This document shows positions 57,618 to 64,000 of a DNA stretch of 64,000 nucleotides, piece by piece. Each line of letters starts with the position of its first letter. The first letter of the stretch is position 1. The notes beneath the pieces were generated by a model. The model saw only the letters and a program-made list of their open reading frames with translations. It made no database searches and had not been told where the DNA came from. The DNA comes from Silicimonas algicola (GTDB taxonomy: Bacteria; Pseudomonadota; Alphaproteobacteria; Rhodobacterales; Rhodobacteraceae): the NCBI RefSeq assembly GCF_003148765.1, contig NZ_QGGV01000001.1, forward strand, positions 366,001 through 430,000, in the 5' to 3' direction. The position numbers were made by a program, and so were the translations under genes.

Positions 57618-58955
57618 ATGGGTCAGACGATGAAGGTCGCCATTGTCGACGACGAACAGGACATGCGGCAGTCGATCAGCCAGTGGCTGTCCCTGTCCGG
57701 TTTCGACACCGAAACCTACGGTAGTGCGGAAGACGCGCTGAAAGCCTTGTCGCCCGACTTTCAGGGCGTCGTCGTCAGCGACATCAAGATGCCCGGAATG
57801 GATGGCATGTCCTTCCTCAAGCGGCTGATGAGCGTCGACAGCGCGTTGCCGGTGATCATGATCACCGGTCATGGCGATGTGCCGATGGCGGTGCAGGCGA
57901 TGCAGGTCGGCGCCTTCGACTTTCTCGAGAAGCCGTTCAACCCGGACAAGATGACCGAGCTCGCCAAGAAGGCCGCGAACGCGCGGCGCCTGACGCTCGA
58001 CAACCGGGCGCTCCGGCGCGAACTGTCTGATGGCGGTTCGGGGATCATGAAAAAGCTCGTCGGCACTTCGCCCGCAATGGAGCGCCTGCGGGAGGACATC
58101 CTCGATCTCGGTCAGGCAGACGGCCATGTCCTGATCGAGGGCGAGACGGGCACCGGCAAGACGCTCGTGGCGCACGCGCTTCACGCGGTCGGCGCGAAGG
58201 CCGGGAAGAAGTTTGTGCTGTTCTCCTGCGCCGCGCATGACGAAAGCATTCTCGCATCGCGGCTGTTCGGGCCGGCAGAGGACGGCGCTCCGCTGCCACT
58301 TCTGGAAGAAGCGCGCGGCGGTACTCTGGTGCTCGAGGACATCGAATCCCTTCCGATGCAGCTTCAGGCCCGGCTCTTGTCCTGGATGAACGAGCAGGGG
58401 ACGCCTGCCGAGACGCGGATCGTCGCAATCTGCAACCTTCAGGAACCTGGGCGGACCTGCGAAGACGCACTGCGTCCCGACCTGTTCTACCGGTTGGCCG
58501 CCATGAAGATCACCATTCCGCCGCTTCGCCAGCGCGGCGAGGATATCCTCATGCTGTTCCAGCAGTTCTCTGACCAGTACGCCGACGAATATGGATGTGA
58601 CGCCCCCCAAGTCTCGGCTCAGGAGGCCGCGCAGCTTCTTCAGGCTCCCTGGCCGGGAAATATCCGCCAGCTCGTCAACATCGCCGAGCGCGCCGTCCTG
58701 CAGTCGCGACGCGGATCGGGGACCATCGCCTCGCTTCTGATGGCCGACAACGAGGCCGCTGCGGACTTCACGGTCACGACCGAGGGCAAGCCGCTCAAGG
58801 ATTACGTCGAGGCGTTCGAGAAGATGCTGATCGACAACACCATGCGGCGGCACCGCGGTTCGATCGTCAATGTGATGGAAGAGCTGTGCCTTCCGCGCCG
58901 GACGCTGAACGAGAAGATGGCGAAGTACAGCCTTCAGCGCGCCGACTATCTCTGA
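57618..58955 (+). CDS. DctD-like NtrC-family response regulator without GAFTGA loop
   Basis: The 445-residue protein has a receiver domain (VAIVDDEQDMRQSISQWLSLSGFD, phospho-aspartate in VVSDIKMPGMDGM). The AAA+ domain follows with Walker A GETGTGKT and a Walker B-like LVLEDIE, and a C-terminal Fis-type HTH (EELCLPRRTLNEKMAKYSL). Between them, SRLFGPAEDGAPLPLLEEARGGTL occupies the place of ELFGHEAGAFTGA: the GAFTGA loop needed to contact sigma-54 is missing, and DE in Walker B is ED. The ATG at 57618 has GGAGTGAG; an ATGA overlap at 57597 is an alternative. Confidence 0.87.
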   Translation: MGQTMKVAIVDDEQDMRQSISQWLSLSGFDTETYGSAEDALKALSPDFQGVVVSDIKMPGMDGMSFLKRLMSVDSALPVIMITGHGDVPMAVQAMQVGAFDFLEKPFNPDKMTELAKKAANARRLTLDNRALRRELSDGGSGIMKKLVGTSPAMERLREDILDLGQADGHVLIEGETGTGKTLVAHALHAVGAKAGKKFVLFSCAAHDESILASRLFGPAEDGAPLPLLEEARGGTLVLEDIESLPMQLQARLLSWMNEQGTPAETRIVAICNLQEPGRTCEDALRPDLFYRLAAMKITIPPLRQRGEDILMLFQQFSDQYADEYGCDAPQVSAQEAAQLLQAPWPGNIRQLVNIAERAVLQSRRGSGTIASLLMADNEAAADFTVTTEGKPLKDYVEAFEKMLIDNTMRRHRGSIVNVMEELCLPRRTLNEKMAKYSLQRADYL

Positions 58956-58966
58956 CAGGCAAGCGG

Positions 58967-58993
58967 ACGGCGCGCGGCCTCGCCGCGTGCCGT
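58967..58993 (+). terminator. hairpin after response-regulator gene
   Basis: ACGGCGCGCGGC and GCCGCGTGCCGT form a 12-bp stem with one mismatch around CTC, 12 bases past the stop. No U tract follows. Confidence 0.5.
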
Positions 58994-59423
58994 CGTCTCG
59001 CGCTCGTCGGCCTGCGTTTTCGGCATCTTGGGCAGAACGGAATTTCGCCATTGTAATTGGCGCGTCTCCGCCCTTATGGTGGCGCCGCGCTCCGATCATG
59101 GGCATCTGCCTAGGGGTCGCAAGAAAGTTTCGCTGTTCCAGAAGGTTACCGCTTCTTAGCTGTGCCTGGTCCAGCAAAGGCCTCACCGGCCACATTTAGG
59201 AATTGCCCGTGCGGAGGTACACCCGACCGCCGGGCCATGAACGGGCGTCCCCCGGGACGTCGGAGAAGAACCGCGATGACGTTCGCGTGGGATGGACGCA
59301 AGTTTACCCCGTCTGAGACGGGCAAGCATCGCTTGGCCACGTCACGTCGCTTCGCCCCAAATAGCCGCAAGATCATGGACCTGTCACCACCCGGCAGGGC
59401 TTTGGCTTGCGCGGAAAGTCATG
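58994..59423 (+). promoter_or_regulatory. long leader/promoter region of the RNase E gene
   Basis: These 430 bases upstream of the rne start hold no convincing gene. They contain an inverted repeat CGCCA-TTGTAAT-TGGCG near 59043-59059. RNase E mRNAs in other bacteria carry long 5' leaders used for autoregulation; a similar role here is only inferred from the length. Confidence 0.45.
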
Positions 59424-61985
59424 ATGTCAAAGAAAATGCTGATCGATGCCACCCACGCGGAAGAAACCCGCGTCGTGGTGTGCGACGGGAACAAGGTCGA
59501 GGAATTCGACTTTGAGTCGGAAAACAAGCGCCAACTGAGCGGCAACATCTACCTGGCGAAGGTCACGAGGGTCGAACCCTCGCTTCAGGCCGCCTTCGTC
59601 GATTACGGCGGCAACCGCCACGGGTTCCTCGCCTTTTCCGAGATCCACCCCGACTACTACCAGATCCCCGTCGCGGACCGCGAAGCGCTTCTCGCCGAGG
59701 AAATGGCGATGGCCGAGGCCGAGGCCGCCGAGGAAGAAAAGCCCCGCAACCGCCGACGTCGCCGCAAACCTTCTCCCGAACAGGCTTCGGGCACCGGCGA
59801 GTCGGTGACGGCCGAAGTTGACGAGTCCAAATCCGACGACGGGGACGAGGAGCACGACGCTTCGCCCACGATCCCAGGCATGGACGTGGTGGACCTCGAC
59901 GACGAGGACGACGTCGAAGACGACCTGCCCTCTCCCCCCCGCGACGATTCGAAGCCCTATGTCGCGATGGACGATGCCGCCGAGAAGGACGAGTCCATCG
60001 AAGCCGTATCGGACGACGACACCGCCGAGGACATCCGCCGACCCCGCAAGCAGCGTCAGCGCCGCTACAAGATCCAGGAGGTCGTCAAGGTCCGCCAGAT
60101 CCTGCTTGTGCAGGTCGTGAAGGAGGAGCGCGGCAACAAGGGTGCCGCCCTGACCACCTACCTCAGTCTAGCCGGCCGCTACTGCGTCCTGATGCCGAAC
60201 ACGGCGCGGGGCGGCGGCATCAGCCGCAAGATCACCCAGGCCGCCGACCGCAAGAAGCTGAAAGAGATCGCAGCCGAAATCGAGGTGCCCAAAGGCGCCG
60301 GTCTCATCATTCGCACGGCGGGCGCCAAGCGCACGAAGTCCGAGATCAAGCGCGACTACGAATATCTTCAGCGTCTGTGGGAGCAGATCCGCGAACTGAC
60401 CCTGAAGTCGATCGCGCCGGCGAAAATCTATGAGGAAGGCAACCTCATCAAGCGCTCGATCCGCGACCTCTACAGCCGCGAAATCGACGAGGTGATGGTC
60501 GAGGGCGAGGGCGGCTTCCGCACCGCCAAGGACTTCATGAAGATGATCATGCCGTCCCACGCCAAGAACGTGAAGTTCTACAACGACCCGATGCCGCTCT
60601 TCGCCCGCTTCCAGGTCGAGAGCTATCTGGCCGGCATGTTCAACCCGGTCGTCCAGCTCAAGTCGGGCGGCTATATCGTTATCGGCGTGACCGAGGCGCT
60701 GGTCGCAATCGACGTCAACTCGGGCAAGGCCACCAAGGAAGGCTCGATCGAGGAGACGGCACTCAAGACCAACCTCGAAGCCGCCGAGGAAGTGGCGCGC
60801 CAGCTTCGCCTGCGCGACCTCGCCGGACTGATCGTCATAGACTTCATCGACATGGAAGAGCGGAAGAACAACGCCGCCGTCGAGAAGCGCTTCAAGGAAA
60901 AGCTCAAGACCGACCGTGCCCGCATTCAGGTCGGCCGCATTTCGGGCTTCGGCCTTCTCGAGATGTCGCGCCAGCGCCTGCGTCCCGGGATGCTCGAAGC
61001 GTCGACCCAGCCGTGCTCCTCGTGCCACGGCACGGGCCTTATCCGCTCGAACGACAGCGTGGGTCTGACGATCCTGCGCCAACTCGAGGAAGAAGGCGTG
61101 CGGGGCCGGTCGAAGGAGGTGCTCGTCAAGGCGCCCGTCGCGATCGTCAACTTCCTGATGAACTTCAAGCGGGAACACATCGCGCAGATCGAGGTGCGTT
61201 ACGGCATGGCCGTCCGCGTCGAGGCCGATCCGCATCTGATCTCGCCTGACTTCACAATCGAGAAGTTCAAGACAGCGACCCGAAAGGTCGAGGCGGTCCT
61301 TCTGCCGGTTATATCTGTCGACACATCCTTGATGGACGAGATCGACGAGGAGGACCTCGTCGAGGAGGCCGAAGAGGAAGAGGTCGAAGAAGCGCCAGAG
61401 GTCAAATCCGACGAAGAAGACGATCGCCCGCGAAAGAAGCGTCGGCGCCGTCGCCGTCGTCGTGGCAATGGTCGAGATGCCGAAGGCGGATCGTCCGACA
61501 TGTCCTCCGATACCGAGAGCGACAGCGACAGCGACGACACGGAGGCGGCCGGCGAAACCCAGGCTGACCCTGCCTCCGAGCCCATAGAGGCGTCCGAGGA
61601 CGAGGCCGAGAAGCCGAAACGCAAACGCACCCGTCGTCGGAAGAAGGATACGTCACCGGAAGACGCTCCCGAGGGTGAATCGCAGGCCTCCGAGCCTGCT
61701 CCGGCGGTCGCATCCGAGGCCCCAGATGCCGAACCCGAGGCCGAGGAGAAACCGAAGCGGCGGCGCAGCCGTCGCAAGAAGGTCGAACCGGAGGAGGAAA
61801 CGGTCGAGGCCGACGCGACATCCGAGCAGGCGCCCGAGCCGGAAGAACAACCCGCGCCCCCGGCGGTCGAGGAAACTGAGCCCGAGCCGGTTCTCGAAAC
61901 GGCCGCAGCGGACGCTCCTGCCGCCGCTGAGCCTGAAGCAGACGACAAACCGCGGAAGCGCGGCTGGTGGTCCATCGGACGCTGA
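59424..61985 (+). CDS. rne: ribonuclease E
   Basis: The 853-residue endoribonuclease leads mRNA decay. The S1 domain is split by an acidic and arginine-rich insertion at about residues 85-235 (EKPRNRRRRRKPSPEQ, DLDDEDDVEDDLPS). After it come RIRTAGAKR-like 5'-sensor blocks, the DNase I-like catalytic part (VAIDVNSGKATKEGSIEETALKTNLEAAEEVARQLRLRDLAGLIVIDFID) and the zinc-link CSSCHGTG. The C-terminal 230 residues are disordered, alternating acidic runs and arginine patches (RPRKKRRRRRRRRGN, EKPKRRRSRRKK) and ending KPRKRGWWSIGR. ATG at 59424 chosen over 59421 for similarity (MSKKMLIDATHAEE). Confidence 0.95.
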   Translation: MSKKMLIDATHAEETRVVVCDGNKVEEFDFESENKRQLSGNIYLAKVTRVEPSLQAAFVDYGGNRHGFLAFSEIHPDYYQIPVADREALLAEEMAMAEAEAAEEEKPRNRRRRRKPSPEQASGTGESVTAEVDESKSDDGDEEHDASPTIPGMDVVDLDDEDDVEDDLPSPPRDDSKPYVAMDDAAEKDESIEAVSDDDTAEDIRRPRKQRQRRYKIQEVVKVRQILLVQVVKEERGNKGAALTTYLSLAGRYCVLMPNTARGGGISRKITQAADRKKLKEIAAEIEVPKGAGLIIRTAGAKRTKSEIKRDYEYLQRLWEQIRELTLKSIAPAKIYEEGNLIKRSIRDLYSREIDEVMVEGEGGFRTAKDFMKMIMPSHAKNVKFYNDPMPLFARFQVESYLAGMFNPVVQLKSGGYIVIGVTEALVAIDVNSGKATKEGSIEETALKTNLEAAEEVARQLRLRDLAGLIVIDFIDMEERKNNAAVEKRFKEKLKTDRARIQVGRISGFGLLEMSRQRLRPGMLEASTQPCSSCHGTGLIRSNDSVGLTILRQLEEEGVRGRSKEVLVKAPVAIVNFLMNFKREHIAQIEVRYGMAVRVEADPHLISPDFTIEKFKTATRKVEAVLLPVISVDTSLMDEIDEEDLVEEAEEEEVEEAPEVKSDEEDDRPRKKRRRRRRRRGNGRDAEGGSSDMSSDTESDSDSDDTEAAGETQADPASEPIEASEDEAEKPKRKRTRRRKKDTSPEDAPEGESQASEPAPAVASEAPDAEPEAEEKPKRRRSRRKKVEPEEETVEADATSEQAPEPEEQPAPPAVEETEPEPVLETAAADAPAAAEPEADDKPRKRGWWSIGR

Positions 61986-62007
61986 GGCGTCGTGAGTGTT
62001 GAAGAGG

Positions 62008-62038
62008 AACGGCGCGGGGCGATCGGCCTCGCGCCGTT
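62008..62038. terminator. hairpin between rne and TusA-family gene
   Basis: AACGGCGCG and CGCGCCGTT form a perfect 9-bp stem around a 13-base loop, between converging genes, followed by TCCGTTC. Probably a two-way terminator. Confidence 0.65.
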
Positions 62039-62043
62039 TCCGT

Positions 62044-62292
62044 TCAGCCCTTGCGGATCAGATAGGTCTGGACGCCGTCGGCATCGCCCGAAGACATCAG
62101 CGTGTGCCCCTGTTCCGCGCAAAAGTGCGGCACGTCGATGACCGCCGCGGGATCGTCCGCGCGCACTCTCAGGACCGCGCCGGATGCCATTCCGCGCAAT
62201 CGCTTCGCCGCCTTGAGGACGGGCAGGGGGCAAAGAAGCCCGGTTGCATCGAGGTCGTCATCGTAGGTCATGCGCAAATCGGTAGGATCCAT
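62044..62292 (-). CDS. TusA-family sulfurtransferase-like protein
   Basis: The 82-residue protein has the TusA/SirA/YeeD pattern DLDATGLLCPLPVLKAAKRLRGMASGAVLRVRADDPAAVIDVPHFCAEQGH with the CPxP motif (cysteine near residue 21). Members move sulfur for tRNA thiolation or other pathways. Two starts (MDPTDLR at 62292 and MTYDDD at 62271) are possible; no ribosome binding site is clear. It is divergent from ccdA. Confidence 0.9.
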   Translation of the reverse strand: MDPTDLRMTYDDDLDATGLLCPLPVLKAAKRLRGMASGAVLRVRADDPAAVIDVPHFCAEQGHTLMSSGDADGVQTYLIRKG

Positions 62293-62380
62293 GTTTCAGG
62301 AAGTCCACCGGGATGTGACAAGCCGTTCGGTGACGTGCCTCGCGCAATGGTCTAGGACATAACGGCACAAGGGGACCGCA

Positions 62381-63133
62381 ATGTTCGGAATAGACATCTT
62401 CGACGCCAGCCTTCTGCCCGCGATCCTGGTCGCGCTGGCGGCCGGCGTGCTGTCCTTCCTCAGCCCCTGCGTCCTGCCAATCGTGCCGCCCTACCTCGCC
62501 TACATGGGCGGGATATCGGTTACCCAGATGGGCACCGAGCGGGCGGCGAGATGGCGGACGCTTGGTCCGGCGCTGTTCTTCGTCCTTGGACTGTCGACGG
62601 TCTTTCTGTTCCTCGGTTTCACCGCCTCGGCCTTCGGGCGTTTCTTCCTCGAGAACCAGGACTGGTTCGTCACCTTCGCCGGCATCATCATCATGATCTT
62701 CGGCGCGCATTTTGTCGGCGTCTATCGGATCGGCTTCATGGATCGCGAGATGCGTATCGACGCGGGAGATCGGGGCGGATCGGCCTTCGGCGCTTATGTC
62801 CTGGGCCTTGCCTTCGCCTTTGGCTGGACGCCCTGCATCGGTCCCATCCTGGGCGCCATCCTGTCGCTCGCCGCGACCGAGGCCGACATGGCCCGGGGCA
62901 CGGTCCTTCTTGCCGCCTATGCGGCCGGACTAGGGCTTCCGTTCCTGCTGGTCGCGGCGTTCTTTCCCCGACTCGGCGGCGTCATGTCCTGGATGAAGCG
63001 GCACATGGAGCGGATCGAACGCATCATGGGCCTTCTTCTCTGGACGGTCGGCCTGTTGATGCTGACGGGCCAGTTCACCGATTTCAGCTGGTGGCTGAAC
63101 GAGACTTTCCCCGTCCTGCAGACATTGGGCTGA
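62381..63133 (+). CDS. ccdA: cytochrome c biogenesis protein CcdA
   Basis: This 250-residue membrane protein has six spans. It carries the paired cysteines in SFLSPCVLPIVPPYLAYMGG and AFGWTPCIGPILGAILSLA. CcdA passes electrons from cytoplasmic thioredoxin across the membrane to reduce apocytochromes and other periplasmic thiols. Proximity to a TusA-family gene is common in alphaproteobacteria. A purine-rich AAGGGGACC precedes the start. Confidence 0.95.
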   Translation: MFGIDIFDASLLPAILVALAAGVLSFLSPCVLPIVPPYLAYMGGISVTQMGTERAARWRTLGPALFFVLGLSTVFLFLGFTASAFGRFFLENQDWFVTFAGIIIMIFGAHFVGVYRIGFMDREMRIDAGDRGGSAFGAYVLGLAFAFGWTPCIGPILGAILSLAATEADMARGTVLLAAYAAGLGLPFLLVAAFFPRLGGVMSWMKRHMERIERIMGLLLWTVGLLMLTGQFTDFSWWLNETFPVLQTLG

Positions 63134-63167
63134 GGTCGCTCGGTTTGTTGACCAAACTGCCCGGAAA

Positions 63168-63190
63168 CCCGCAGAAGTCGGGGCTTTTTT
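63168..63190 (+). terminator. weak terminator after ccdA
   Basis: ACCCGCAGAAGTCGGGG followed by a run of six T: a short GC stem and a clear T tract, 35-60 bases past the ccdA stop. Confidence 0.4.
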
Positions 63191-63229
63191 CGCTTCCCGC
63201 AGGCAAGTCGATTTCGTAGGCTTTGCTCC

Positions 63230-64000
63230 ATGATGCACAGGGGCATGACACACGTGGCGCGGCGCCGGGTGTTTTACATCCCCGGCTACGACCCCCATCC
63301 GCCACGGCGCTATCGCGAACTGTACCGGACCGAAAGCCGGAAGCAGGCCGTGATCTCGGGCTATCGGATCGAGCAGAAGTCGGACCGTGCCGATACAAGC
63401 TGGATGGTCCGCGCCGAGATGGAGGGGCACCTGGTCCATAGCCGAATCGACGTGCTCGTCTGGCACGACCTGGTACAGACATCAATGAAGGCTGGAATTC
63501 TCGGCACCTATCTTTCGCTGCTGCGGACGGCGTGGATCTATCTGTCGACGGGGACCTTGCGGCGGCTCTCGTGGCTGGCAAAGGGGCCCGTGTTTGCGGC
63601 GCTCTATCCGATCCTCATGCTCCTGGGCCAGCTTCTGATCGCTATTCTGGGCGCCGCGCTTATTGCGGGGGCGGCGGCCTGGACGGTGACGGCGGCCGGA
63701 ACCTTCGTGACCGGGCTTGTCGGACTGGGCGGCGATCCCTCGAGTCTCGCCTGGACGATCATCGGGTCCGCGGTTTTCTGGGTCATCTTCCTGCCGCTAG
63801 TCGTCGCGGCCCTGAGGTGGTTCAAGGCGCAGGATCACCGAACCTTCGCCTATTACCTGATGAACGACTTCGCCTACACGGCCAGGAAACGCGGCGCCTA
63901 TCCCGACGAGATCGAAGCCCGCCTGATCGAATGGCGGCACAGGATCGAGGCCGCACTTCGCGAGAATGTGGACGAGGTGCTGATCGTGGGCCACTCCTCG
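63230..64000 (+). CDS. alpha/beta-hydrolase-like membrane protein, 3'-partial
   Basis: The frame is open to the right edge: 257 codons without a stop. The product starts MMHRGMTHVARRRVFYIPGYDPHPPRRYRELYRTESRK. It has two membrane segments (ALYPILMLLGQLLIAILGAALIAG and LAWTIIGSAVFWVIFLPLVVAAL) and ends in VDEVLIVGHSS, the nucleophile-elbow beginning (GHS-x-G) of an alpha/beta hydrolase. The catalytic part lies beyond the window. Start is uncertain: ATGs at 63230, 63233 and 63245. Confidence 0.75.
   Translation, partial: MMHRGMTHVARRRVFYIPGYDPHPPRRYRELYRTESRKQAVISGYRIEQKSDRADTSWMVRAEMEGHLVHSRIDVLVWHDLVQTSMKAGILGTYLSLLRTAWIYLSTGTLRRLSWLAKGPVFAALYPILMLLGQLLIAILGAALIAGAAAWTVTAAGTFVTGLVGLGGDPSSLAWTIIGSAVFWVIFLPLVVAALRWFKAQDHRTFAYYLMNDFAYTARKRGAYPDEIEARLIEWRHRIEAALRENVDEVLIVGHSS

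Noticed and set aside
59162-59515. Possible gene in the rne leader
   Set aside because: It overlaps the beginning of rne in another frame and shows no recognisable protein or translation signal.

Overview
The window is a GC-rich chromosomal segment of an alphaproteobacterium, most likely a member of the Rhodobacteraceae. Pointers are a PccR/ScfR-type regulator beside the propionyl-CoA carboxylase genes, a DUF1476 F1-ATPase inhibitor (zeta-like) gene next to purC, a hisC-tyrC pair, aroK-aroB, a DUF2125 protein, and an RNase E with an acidic insertion in its S1 domain. Most of it is ordinary chromosomal backbone with tight operons and many 1-4 nt stop/start overlaps. I see no tRNA, rRNA, insertion sequence, prophage or CRISPR array.

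Left part (1-10.9 kb): an AT-rich orphan gene with a HEPN-type RNxxxH motif and a TPR-like C-terminus sits at the edge. Small envelope or stress genes follow (lipoprotein, DUF2177, cold-shock protein, ArsC/Spx-like). Next is a complete bufferin-type copper-RiPP operon: DUF2282 precursor, DUF692 MNIO enzyme, DUF2063 partner and DoxX. A decayed EAL-domain fragment, thrS, an MFS transporter and an alpha/beta hydrolase complete this part.

Methylmalonyl-CoA pathway block (11-23 kb): pccR, an MFS exporter, pccB, two tiny lipoproteins, an unknown gene, pccA, a coupled unknown gene, DUF4174 and methylmalonyl-CoA mutase. TTTGCAAA-like repeats lie upstream of pccR, upstream of pccB and between pccB and pccA, which suggests one regulon converting propionyl-CoA to succinyl-CoA. 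The methylmalonate-semialdehyde dehydrogenase gene mmsA, with its own divergent LysR regulator, is at 46-49 kb.

Middle part (23-46 kb): LysE/Lrp pair, VOC/GNAT/TerB-DnaJ/EEP-nuclease operon, ssb, DoxX, a 55-residue small protein, lysR-aroB-aroK, xerD with two upstream genes, a phosphoesterase, a CNNM/CorC-type membrane protein, a thermonuclease, a MotA/ExbB-like plus coiled-coil OmpA-like motor pair, transglutaminase, ChaC, DUF2125, and a hisC-tyrC-extensin operon.

Right part (46-64 kb): cupredoxin, mmsA, CBS protein, coaD, an MprF-like lipid lysyltransferase overlapping a DUF1127 gene, the zeta-like inhibitor, purC-purS-ADH-purQ, a DctB/DctD-like two-component pair whose regulator lacks the sigma-54 contact loop, rne, a TusA-family protein, ccdA, and an alpha/beta-hydrolase-like gene cut by the right edge.
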